DNA of 64,000 nt from contig VYZB01000238.1 of assembly GCA_013397455.1 (NCBI GenBank), positions 543,319 through 607,318 of the forward strand, given 5' to 3'. The translations under genes were made by a program, and so were the position numbers. Shown one piece after another: positions 13,501 to 23,245 of the stretch (within the stretch, counting starts at the first letter, position 1; each line of letters starts with the position of its first letter). The stretch comes from Crotophaga sulcirostris. Taxonomy: Eukaryota > Chordata > Aves > Cuculiformes > Crotophagidae. A model generated the notes under the pieces. That model was not told the origin of the DNA and did no database searches. It was given only the letters and a program-made list of their open reading frames with translations.

Positions 13501-15114
13501 CTGACTGGACAGCCCTGGGAGTTAAAGTTCGTAGTGTGTGATTTGTTCGTGGAGAGTCTGCTAGCATCTAAGGAACAAACCCAGAGACATTGTAGAGTCT
13601 GACTTTTTGGGAAGAAATTTAATATTTTATAAAAGTGTTTTGTTTTGTTTTGGTTTTAATTTGCCAGTGGATCTTATGCTGGGTTTTGGGTTTTTTTCAG
13701 CATTTTTGTCTGGAATGACATGCATCAAAGCTATGTAAAATCAGACATTTCAATTCTGCTATACACTAGAGCAAAGGAGTATTGAGACTGATATCCAATA
13801 CTTAGAAAATACTTTGAAAGTGTTTCTTTGGAAGTCAGCTGACAGATCACTCTCCCCTTATTACAGAGATGATTAGGCAGAATCCTGCCCTAGCATTTAT
13901 TTTTAGTTAAAGGAAAACTGGTAGCCTCTACAACACGGCTGCTAACTTCAGATATAGTGCTTTAAATTAACTGCACAACAGTTGGGATGCACAATCATTT
14001 CTTCTGGCCAGGAATCAAAAAAGCACCATTAAAAGGGTTCACTTGCAATTACAATTATTTTATTGGCAGGTATTAATGAATGTGTTTAATATTTTAGCAG
14101 AGATCTTAGATTTCTAATTAGATTAGATGTCTAACACCAAGTATTACATTTAATGAATCAATCACTTTAATGGCTGACTCATTAAGATATAGAGACAACC
14201 ATCTCTTAAAATAATTTGGAAATCTATTTTTCTAAGTGAAGGATCTCTAAAAACCAAAAGCAATATTGGATAACTGGATTAGGATGTAATACAATGCAGA
14301 TGTGCTCCAAATGATGCATGCTTACAGAATGGTCAGTAAGAACTCACACAGATGACCGAAGGCCAAGTTTACAGTATAAATTCACTTGGACCACTTAATT
14401 TCTTAGTGTAACTACTACTGCTATATCATTCCGGCTGCTTTTCTGCGTGGTCAGTATCAACCATTTCTGACACAGGCTTAAAATCCAACACTGCTGTCAA
14501 AAATATCTTCCCTTAAACTAAGTAAGTATTCTTGACCTATTAATTTGATATGGTTGTGCTTTCCTGAAAAGCAAAAGACCTATAGGGTATGTCTCAACAC
14601 GGACTTGCCCCTTGTTTACGTAACTTAGATGCCCCGCTTTTAGGATGGAGAGAGCTCAAGCACAGCTGGCATCATAGCAGAACACTCTTTTGCATTTGCC
14701 TGGGCAGATTTGATCAAGGCCCTGTATGATACAGCCCATCCTGAAGTTGGCTGTTACTGACCACAGTGTGGATATTTTGATCCCAAGTGGTAGCAGGCTG
14801 ATAGCCACTACAGAGCTTACAGACCTGTCAAGTGTAACCATCTAGACCGCTCACCTCTTGGTAGAGACATCCTTCTGGACAAGGCAGTAGTGTGGATTTT
14901 TTACTGAACTGGACAAGTAATGCCACTAACAGTAGTCCTTGTAGGCAAAACCTGCAGCATTAGACATGAAGTGAAATGCGTAATTAATTCTTTTTAAAGG
15001 AACAGGGGCTGGTGAGTTGCTTTGTTGCTGCAGAAGTGATGGTTGTGTTTTTTAAGTCACAGTATTAACACTTGGTATTAATACATCTCAATCAAAGCAC
15101 TGGAAAAATCTCAC

Positions 15115-15300
15115 CCTAATTCCACTTCCAAAAAGAACAGAGCAGTTTTTCACAGGAGGCAGGGTTTGTCCAAACAACATCTTCAACAGGACAAACGGGG
15201 ATGATGCAGACAATAGTGCTGAAAAAATGCTGGATTCAACATAGGTGATTGTCCAGCCCATAATCTCTATAAAGGTACCACACACCAATGAATAGTATTC
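15115..15300 (-). other. Unassigned candidate coding exon
   Basis: A 186-base minus-strand segment, 62 codons in phase 0-0, flanked by AG on its 5' side and a GTGAG donor on its 3' side. The translation has a balanced composition (EYYSLVCGTF near the start, KNCSVLFGSGI near the end) and looks more like protein than random AT-rich DNA. The acceptor lacks a good pyrimidine tract and a stop lies shortly upstream. I do not recognise the family. Its phase does not join directly to the candidate exon at 17.5 kb. Confidence 0.25.
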
Positions 15301-16084
15301 CTCAGGCACATCATTCATAAGCAAGTTTTATTATAAAAGGAACATCTAGCTAAAAATGCAAGTGTTTATCCAAACCTCTGGGTGATTGACAAACCACTGT
15401 TCTTCCTGCTAGTAACTGAGAACATCAAGATTACATAAGACTCACTAATGTGTAGTTACACAGTATTTAAATATTAATTAAAACTAGGGGACACTAACAC
15501 TAGGAAATACTGAGGTGAGAGACCTGTCTTCAACTCTTTTCTCCCTTGCTGCAACAGCTGGACTAAGGGATGATATTTAGGGATCTGTAGTATTCTTTTC
15601 TGACTGCTCTCCCAGAAAGGTGGCTTGAAGTAACATGGAAGTACTTTGCTATGTCTGCAGCCATAAGCTTCGTTTCTGCCTCATGCAAAATGAGGAGTAA
15701 CTATATATCTGGACATGTGTCCTAAGACTTAATGCTGGTCCGCTTCACACAACTAAATAATTAACTTTGTGACTAAGCAAAGGATTTGCCACTGACTCAC
15801 TTCCCAAAGAGCCTACATGAGGCTGCCCACAGTCTTGTTGCACCAGCACCAGAATAAACCTCTCACTCCTCTTTTGTCCTTCCCTCCGTATTTTTCAATG
15901 CTCCAGCAAGTGCCTTGCCTACTCAGTTGTGGAAATAAAAGACATGAAAACCAAGGGTGCAAGGCTGTCTTTGGGCAAGGGGCAGGACCAGAGCATCTCT
16001 TCAGCAGGAGTAAAGCCACACCTTCCATGACTGGAAGCCATGTAGTCCACTGTAACTGGAATGCACGCCGGCAGCTGGGGGTAA

Positions 16085-16583
16085 TGTGTGCGGTTTTGGG
16101 CACCACAGTATAAGAAGGACATTAAGCTACTGGAGTGTCCAGAGGAGGCCACAAAGCTGGTGAAGGGTCTAGAGGAGAAGCTGTATGAGGAGTGGTTGAA
16201 GGGACTTGGTCTGTTCATCCTGGAGGAGATCGAGTGGGGACCTCACAGCTGTTTACTGTTTCCTCACAAGGGAAGGAGGAGGAGCAGGCGCTGATCTGTT
16301 CTCTCTGTTCACCAGTAACAGGACTCGAGGGAATGGCAGGAAGATGTGCCAGGGGAGGTTTTGGTTGGATATTAGGAAGAGGTTCTTGACCCAGAGGGTG
16401 GTGAAGCACTGGAACAGGCTCCTCAGGGAAGCAGTCATGGCGCCAAGCCTGTCAATATTCAAGAAGAATTTGGACAGTGCACTCAGACACATGATGTGAA
16501 TGTTGGGATTGTCCTATACAGGGGTAGGAGTTGTACTTGATGATCTTTTTGAGTCCCTTCCAACTCAAATCATTCTATGAACT
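16085..16583 (+). mobile_element. CR1 LINE, 3' half
   Basis: A plus-oriented CR1 copy. It shows the end of the reverse-transcriptase frame (tracts like 'gtataagaaggacattaagctactggagtgtcc'-type spacing, a 'gatattaggaagagg' landmark and 'ctcctcagggaagcagt') and a 3' end at 'cattctatga'. Open frames of up to about 98 codons on both strands across this interval are products of the element and are frame-broken relative to an intact CR1 protein. Confidence 0.9.
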
Positions 16584-17452
16584 GAAGTGAGTCAGTTTCT
16601 ATCCACTTCTGAATAATTAATGAAGCACAGAGGTCCTGGAGCTCCCCACTCCCACCTGCAGGTCTCAAGTGTCGACACTTCTGAAGCGGCCAGCTAACCT
16701 GTGTACAGCTGTCCTTCCTCTCTGCAACTACTTGAGACACTTTTCTCCCTCAGACAACCCATGCCTTCATCCTCAGTCCACCGCTTTTTTGCCCACATCC
16801 TCCTTGCCCTCTCTGCTGGATCCTGGAAGAAGAAGAGGAGGAGAGGCAGGCTGCAAAGTCATTGTTATTTTAAATGCAGGATTCCCCCACACCCCCCCAC
16901 CTTTAACAGCATACAGACTATTACTGTTGTAACCCACGGGACTTCTTATCAGGATCTGATTGCACTGACTCTCAAACAGAAATAAGCAAATCCAACCTCA
17001 GCTTTTCAAAATGCAAGGGAAAAAAAAAGGTTCAAAATTAAAAGTGCTCATGACAAAATAAGCTCAAAGGTTTAGATAAACTAATTTATATGAGTGCACA
17101 CAGTTTTTAGATGACAGAATGACCAGCTATTACAGGTGACATAGGCTGTCCAGCAAGGACAGTTAAAGCACATTGGAATTCATACAGAAAGAGCAGTTAA
17201 GTGTTCTATAAACAGACTCCATATGGCACTCCCAAAATTCAAGCACCTCTTACCGCTAAATTGAAACTGAAAAAAATAATATCAAACTGAAACCATGGTA
17301 TGTTTTGATGTTTCATTCAGAGAAACAAATTCAAGAATGCTTCCTGTTCTATTTCATGAGGCGGTGCAGCTGCTAAATTGGTTTAGTTTGTAACACTACC
17401 TTCATGCAAAAAACAAAAACAAAACCTTCTTCCATAAAAAGAGAAAAATTAC

Positions 17453-17551
17453 CTATAACTGGGCTGTCAGTATAGAACTTTATATTTCCCCAGGATTCAG
17501 TCACATACATGGAGTAAAACGGCAATGCTCTTTTTTCAGCTCCAGCAGTTA
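17453..17551 (-). other. Unassigned candidate coding exon (phase 1-1)
   Basis: A 99-base minus-strand segment with a good acceptor (ttattttag) and a good donor (gtaattttt). It is open throughout in phase 1-1 and encodes TAGAEKRALPFYSMYV, then TESWGNIKFYTDSPVI. The clean splice sites, protein-like composition and phase match to the candidate exon at 18.6-18.8 kb (which ends in phase 1) suggest a real or recently decayed exon of a minus-strand gene. Symmetric phase 1 exons with aromatic and beta-strand-like character are common in extracellular proteins. I do not recognise the family, and it does not look like IRAK3. Confidence 0.4.
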
Positions 17552-18643
17552 CTAAAATAACAAGGGTGGGATAATAAGCAAAGACAGCTTTCAGCTTGAC
17601 GGTCATTTTAAAATACAAAATATTTCAGCCTGTCAAAATAAGATTGCACCCTTGAAAGATATGAGACTTGCATAAATGGGCAAACATCTTGGGAGAAGAC
17701 TTTTAATGCTAGGATTAATTTATTAACTACCAGCATTACTCTATTAACTGCCGAGATATATTGATCCTGAAATCCTGTTTTCAAAAGGAAACATATCCAC
17801 TTTGACCCCATTCAAAACATCTCACCAAATCGCATCAGTCAAACCAGCATGTCTGTTCAAGAACTGTTCCAGAGCTGTTCCCAGTCCTTCAAATAAAGGT
17901 CCAGGCAATGCAGACAGTTAACTTCCACACCGTACTCCTCAGCAGGGAGGTTGATGGACTAGTGCCACCAGACAGCTCAGTTCCTAGCTGCAACCCATTT
18001 CTTACGGCATCCGAGACCTCCCATGAGTCCAAGACCCAAAACTAACCTGGTGTGTCTTATCAACAATGCACAGGAAAAAAATAAAGTAGGAAATAAAGTT
18101 ACAACATGGTGAGGTGTAAGGAATAAATATGTCATTTAATAGGAAAAAAGAATATATGTATCATTAGAAAAAGATGAGAGCTCTAGGAAACTGAAGGAAC
18201 ACTGAGAAGATTTTCATCCTAGAATAATGAAAGGTCAGCTTGGTGACTTGCTTGCTAAAGAGTAGAGCCTTTCTAATGAAACTGTAAGTACTAAAGAAAA
18301 TAAACTGTCTTCCCTTCATCAGTGGATTTGAAAAGTCACCATCAGGGATCTTAGAGCAATAGATGACACATCTGTCCCTGAATTTCTTTGTTATTTTCCT
18401 GCCCTGTAAGAACATCATGACAGTTTTGCAGCTACATACTGTAGATTTTGAAATACAATTTGGAAGAACTTAGCAATTACAAGATTGTCTCCACTTCTCA
18501 CAGACAACTTCATACTTTGAGTGTGAAAATAATTTCACAGTAATTCATGTTTCTTCAAATTAAAATTCCTCATGGTCAACCAATAAAACGATCCCTCTAA
18601 CTTAACCAGCCAGCTATTTTGAAATTAAGAGAACAAAGTTTAC

Positions 18644-18786
18644 CTGGGGATAAATTAACAGTTAATGGCCATGCGGATGCACCTATATAATCAAACTTCT
18701 CTACTCTGTTTTCCCACATGGGTTCACATCTGAGCTTCGTGTGCCGTGCCATTCCAAACACAAATTGCCTGGATCTTACCTCCTTG
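18644..18786 (-). other. Unassigned candidate coding exon
   Basis: A minus-strand segment of about 143 bases. It runs from a pyrimidine-flanked acceptor (cctttcag) to a consensus donor (ccccag/gtaaac) and is open throughout. The encoded peptide includes FGMARHTKLRCEPMWENRV and FDYIGASAWPLTVNLSP. It ends in phase 1, which splices in frame to the candidate exon at 17453-17551. The right boundary is uncertain because another AG lies closer in. Family not recognised. It could belong to an otherwise undetected minus-strand gene or pseudogene between IRAK3 and TMBIM4. Confidence 0.35.
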
Positions 18787-18789
18787 CTG

Positions 18790-20830
18790 AAAGGCTGGCA
18801 GGCAGCCACGGGGCCCCATGTGTGATTATGTACTCCTGGAACCACACGCCCTGCACTCAAGCAATATTACAGCAGTTGTGTCTCATGCATTTGTATGGAA
18901 CCATGCAGAGGTCGTGGACTTTGCAATCAGGGAAGAGGAGACTGCTTAGTTCTGCCCCAACAACAGTCATGATGATGTGAAGACACACAGATGAATATCA
19001 AAGCGATGCTGAGAGGGGTCACACAAGGAATACTGCTCCAAATTGCAGCAAATGAAGGGGCTCTGACACAATGATTTAAAAACAAACCTCTGGAAAGCAG
19101 CAGAATCCTGGCAATGCTCCAGATACCTTTCCCAAGCACCTCCAAGTTCCAGATGGACTTTTTCCAGCAAAGCCACTGATTATGTGTAACACAGACAAAA
19201 GGCACAGAGGAGTCCATGGTCCTTAACCAGGGCTTTAGTGATAGTGAGTTTCCTTTCCCCATACCGGAGTCCAAACCAGAACCTGGAGAACAGAAAGCTC
19301 TTTCACTCCTGCATGCATGCACACAGAGTGGAAGCATCTAGCTAGTCCTAAGCAAGTCACTGTGGGACTGCAGTGGTTTCAAATAAAAACAGTGTGATGG
19401 AGGTATGTTTATGGAAACATCAAATACAGAAAAGAAAGCAATATAAAACATACTTTGCTTTTTATAAGGCATTTTTTGCATTTTATAAGGTATACTTTCC
19501 CAAGTGAGGAATGGGAGCACTCAGTCAGGCTTAGTGTTATTAAACCTTGGTTCAATACAGTCACTCCAAAGCACTGCTCACTGCACAGTGCATTCTGTGT
19601 GCGCCTGCAAGTAACAGAAAAAGATCTTTAGACAAGAGTGATGCTCTCTTCTGGCATGAAAATTGCAGGTTTTATCAGTATTGCAGATGTAAATAATTTT
19701 TCCATTGCCATCTGCAGCAACCCTGGCAGACTGTGCTTGTAAGTATTGTCACTGAATCATTTGCTGCTTTGTGTCCTGCCTTTCTGAATAAGCCCATTAC
19801 CACTTCTTAATGGTTTACATCAGACTAACATCTTCCACACAGGAGGCAGGTGTGCACAGTGCAAAGGTACACAAGCCCGTTTCCTGCAATATCCAATCTG
19901 CCAGCCTGTGCTTAAATCCCAAGCTAACTATGTCACAGTTCTACTCTGATTATTCTTGAAAAAGTTCTCTACTTTTCACCCTGAATATTCACCCTTAAAC
20001 TTCCTTGTTTAAGCCACACTGCCCCTTACGTGATACTTTCTCCATGGCTGGAGAACTGCGACAGCCTTTTACGGAATATTTGAAAACTACTATTGTGCCT
20101 CTCCTTCAGCCTTCTCTAGACTCAGACTAGTCAACTCTGTAGTAATGCTCTGAAATTTTCTGTTTCTCACCCAGTAGCAAGGCTGTATTCAAGAGCATTT
20201 TAAAGACAACTGCACTGCATGTACTAGGAGAAGGCAACACCGGATGCCTGCCCAGAACTCTAAATGTGGGAGTACATCAGTGTTCTTCTGCAGAAGCAGT
20301 GCAAGAAAGCAGACAGCAAAATTATGTCAAAACAGTTACTGATCAGCAATGCAAACAATGCATAAATCTCCAAATTTAGGACTAAAGCTCAAAGATCCTG
20401 CTCTGCAGCAACTAAAAATGCAAAATGACATTGGGAAACCCATGAATAATTCCCAGAATATAAAGTCATGTTCATAATTTTTTGTATCTGCAACTGAAAT
20501 GTAATATCTTAAGTCAACTCAGTAGAAGAACTTTGCTCAAAATTCTTTCATCACGCAATCATATAATTTATTTACTTCTCCCCTGAGAATCTGAATACAG
20601 TAGAGGCCACTGTTTTCCAATTTTCAAAAGCACTTTATCTTACTCTAATCCATTACATACATTTCTAAAGTGTCTATCACTTCAAGTTCTTGGCCTGTTT
20701 TAGATAATGGTTTCAATTTAAAGAATAACGTATTACACTCCCCATCCCACATCCCAACATCTTAGCTTTTGTGGATTCCTAAATGTGAGCTACCACCTTG
20801 GGTAACCTTTTTGGGGAAACTCCACCAGTA
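18790..20830. other. No recognised gene
   Basis: Open segments on the minus strand at about 18.93-19.34 kb overlap in two frames and lack convincing splice sites. The remainder is AT-rich sequence without repeats that I recognise. Confidence 0.4.
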
Positions 20831-20831
20831 C

Positions 20832-20964
20832 AAGGTGTTTAAGAGGAGATTGGATGAGGCACTCAGTGCCATGGTTTAGATGATGAGTTGGTGTTAGTGT
20901 TGGGTTATAGGCTGGACCTGATGATCTCAGAGGTCCTTTCCAACCTTGTGATACTGTGATACTG
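20832..20964 (+). mobile_element. CR1 LINE 3' end (TACTGTGATA-tailed)
   Basis: A short 3' remnant of CR1 in plus orientation, starting in the 'gtgtttaagaggagattgga' segment and ending in the tail 'tgatactgtgatact'. It is the same subfamily as the copies at 21.3-22.5 and 23.3-24.1 kb. Confidence 0.9.
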
Positions 20965-21311
20965 AGTTGCCTGAGACACAGTGAACATCTATCGAATTAC
21001 ACTGAGTTTACTTTGAAGGACAAGACACAAAATTCTGTCCATTAGAGGTTTGCAGAGGTGAAACTCATCTCTAGGGAGATACACTGACAGGTAGCCCCAA
21101 TGCCCAAAGCCTGTTCTCTCAGTTGCTGTGGAACAGCAATGTGTTCGTAGCCATGCACAGCCCTGGCTTGCGGAGCGGCTTCCACGTAGCAGTGAGAGGT
21201 GAACCAAAGGTGAAAAACACTAAAATGGTTGATTTTGACATGTCTGGAACTTCCTCTCCAGACCATTCAGACATCAAACAGACACAAGAAATGGCGTTTT
21301 AACATAAAACA

Positions 21312-21381
21312 GGTCAGGCCTCACCTTCAACACTGTGTGCAGTTCTGGGCCCCTCAGTTTGAGAAAGATGTCAAGATACTG
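21312..21381 (+). mobile_element. CR1 LINE, left part split by the LTR
   Basis: The CR1 segment containing 'gtgtgcagttctgggcccc' and 'gatgtcaagatactg' stops exactly where the solo LTR begins. The expected continuation (gagtgtgtccagagg) resumes at 22073, after the LTR. This shows a single older CR1 insertion interrupted by a later retroviral insertion. Confidence 0.85.
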
Positions 21382-21382
21382 A

Positions 21383-22066
21383 TGTAGGATTTCAGCAAAA
21401 TAAGTATAGGCCTTTCTTTATAACCTTCAACGTAGTTTAGGTATTCAGTCAGCCATCCCCCTACAGGCATGCAGGGGGAAGGAAGGGGGGTTGAGTAGCT
21501 TTTGCCAGGCCTTATGGCGCCTTGCACCATAGGGGGGGCTGTGTGGTGATAAGGGAGAAATTCCAAATCCCCTCAGGAGATAAGGGGGAAGTTTCAAATC
21601 CCCTCAAGAGATAAGAGAGGAGCTTCAAGGACCCCCAGCTCTCTGAGGTTTGAAGGAAGACCAGGATCAACTATGCCTGTGCAAAGACCAGAAGTTACTA
21701 GCAGTCATGAGGAAGATTCTCCAGCCTTCCTCCCCAAGACCCTCATATGACCACTACCAGAGGAAACTGCACACGTGCAAGGGGAAGGACCAAATGTAAC
21801 TAATTTCTCGGAATTAATTAGCATATCACCTGCCTTTTGTTCAGGGTGATCAGCCTATCTTCAGGAACGTAATGAATGTAAATATCACCTGCCTTTTGTT
21901 CAGAATCAGCCTACCTTCAGGAATGTAATGAATATGTATGTCTTTGACGATAAATACCGACCTGCCTTTCGTTCGGGGCGCAGTGCTTTTTGGAATTATC
22001 CAACCTGTAATAAACGTACCTGCTTTATAACTCTCTGTGAGTTGTAGAGTTTGTTTCCACACGTCA
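21383..22066 (+). mobile_element. Solo LTR of an endogenous retrovirus
   Basis: A 684-bp element beginning TG and ending CA, inserted in a CR1 copy. The orientation is inferred from a TATA-like ataaata at 21950 and an AATAAA signal at 22009-22014 followed by T/G-rich sequence. The U3 part contains two sets of tandem repeats: units of about 31 bp at 21545-21630, and units of about 58 bp at 21823-21936 with a third partial copy near 21961. No viral genes or primer binding site follow, so it is a solo LTR. The flanks (atactg on the left, atgcca on the right) could be a 6-bp target duplication worn by three transitions; this is an inference. The 3' end lies about 880 bases upstream of the TMBIM4 start codon. 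Confidence 0.75.
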
Positions 22067-22530
22067 ATGCCAGAGTGTGTCCAGAGGAGAGCAACAAAGA
22101 TGGTGAAGGATTTGGAGCACAAGCCCTATGAGGAGCGACTGAGGGAGCTGGGGCTGTTTAGTCTGGAGAAGAGGAGGCTCAGGGGAGATCTTATTGCTCT
22201 CTACAACCGCCTAAAAGGAGGTTGTAGTCAGGCAGGGGTTGGTCTCTTCTCTCAGGTGACCAGTGACAGAACTAGAGGGCATAGACTCAAGCCTCGTCAG
22301 GGGAGGTTTAGACTTGATATTAGGAAAAAACTCTTCACTGAAAGGGTGATTGGAATGCGCTGCCCAGGGAGGTGGTGGAGTCGCCGTCCCTGGAGGTGTT
22401 TAAGAGGAGATTGGATGAGGCACTCAGTGCCATGGTTTAGATGATGGGTTGGTGTTAGTGTTGGGTTATAGGTTGGACCCGATGATCTCAGAGGTCCTTT
22501 CCAACCTTGTGATGCTGTGATACTGTGATA
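22067..22530 (+). mobile_element. CR1 LINE, right part of the split copy
   Basis: Continuation of the CR1 interrupted by the LTR. It contains the [11 protein letters not shown]-type region in a broken frame, the 'cttgatattaggaaaaaact' landmark and a 3' tail 'gatgctgtgatactgtgata'. It abuts the CpG island of TMBIM4. Confidence 0.9.
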
Positions 22531-22534
22531 AACA

Positions 22535-23245
22535 CGATGCTCCCCCAAGCCATTGCGACTCATGCGCGGGGCAGGCCTGGCGGGGGAAAGGTGCCGCGCA
22601 GAGACCCCCCCACCCCACGCCCTCGGTGCCGCGCAAAGCGTCTCGGGCCGCGCAGAGCCCCCCTCCCCGTGCAGCGCCCGATGCACTGCAGCGCCCCTCG
22701 TCCCGGGCAGAGACCCCCCAGAGACCCCACGGTGCTGCCCCCAGTGCAATGCAAAGCCCTTCGTCCCGCACAGACTCCCCCCAGTGCTCCCCCCGGTGCC
22801 GCCGCCGAGCGCCCCCTGGGAACACGGGCAGCAGCGATCGATGATCTCGGCCGCTCGACAGAGCGCCCTGCTCGGCGGTGCGGAGCGCGACTGCGCCTCC
22901 CGGAAGCGGGGCTGTTGTCGCCGTCACTGGGGGAGGCGGCGGCCATGGCGGCGGCGGAGCAGCTGTACCCGCGGAGCTCCATCGAGGATGACTTCAACTA
23001 CGGCAGCAACGTGGCCTCGGCCAGCGTCCACATCCGCATGGGTAGGCGCTGCGGCTGAGTGAGGCCCCCCGGGCCTGGCGGGGCGGCCGGAGGGACCGTG
23101 GCCCGGTGCTCCCCCCGCGTTCCCCTGTGCTGACCCCGTCTCCCTCAGCTGAACTCGGGCTCTGCGCAGTGCTTACACCTCCTGGCTGTGAGCGGGCAGC
23201 CAGGGCCCTGCCGAGGGTGGGAGAAGGATCTGTGCCCGGCGAGGG
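22535..23245 (+). promoter_or_regulatory. TMBIM4: CpG-island promoter of TMBIM4
   Basis: A sharply bounded G+C-rich, CpG-dense block between two CR1 copies. It contains the TMBIM4 first exon and start codon, and no TATA box is evident, as expected for a housekeeping promoter. Long open frames seen in this interval on both strands are side effects of base composition. The exact transcription start cannot be placed from sequence alone. Confidence 0.75.
22945..23041 (+). CDS. TMBIM4: TMBIM4 exon 1 (coding part)
   Basis: Encodes residues 1-32 plus one base of codon 33: the cytosolic N-terminus with the conserved [15 protein letters not shown] stretch, ending VHIRM. The donor is atgG/gtaggc. The 5' untranslated part continues upstream in the CpG island. 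Confidence 0.95.

Larger units (their letters stand above)
7150..16080. other. AT-rich stretch with no recognised gene
   Basis: This is mostly AT-rich, non-repetitive DNA. Small open segments occur on the minus strand near 8.4-8.6, 9.6-9.8 and 14.7-14.8 kb, but none has a recognisable family signature. The segment at 15115-15300 is listed separately. Positions 14040-14220 hold a cluster of TAAT-type motifs that might be a conserved non-coding element. Confidence 0.4.

Noticed and set aside
22297..23062. Several frames of 130-177 codons on both strands around the TMBIM4 start
   Set aside because: They result from the G+C-rich CpG island. Only the segment from 22945 matches a known protein, and it continues by splicing.
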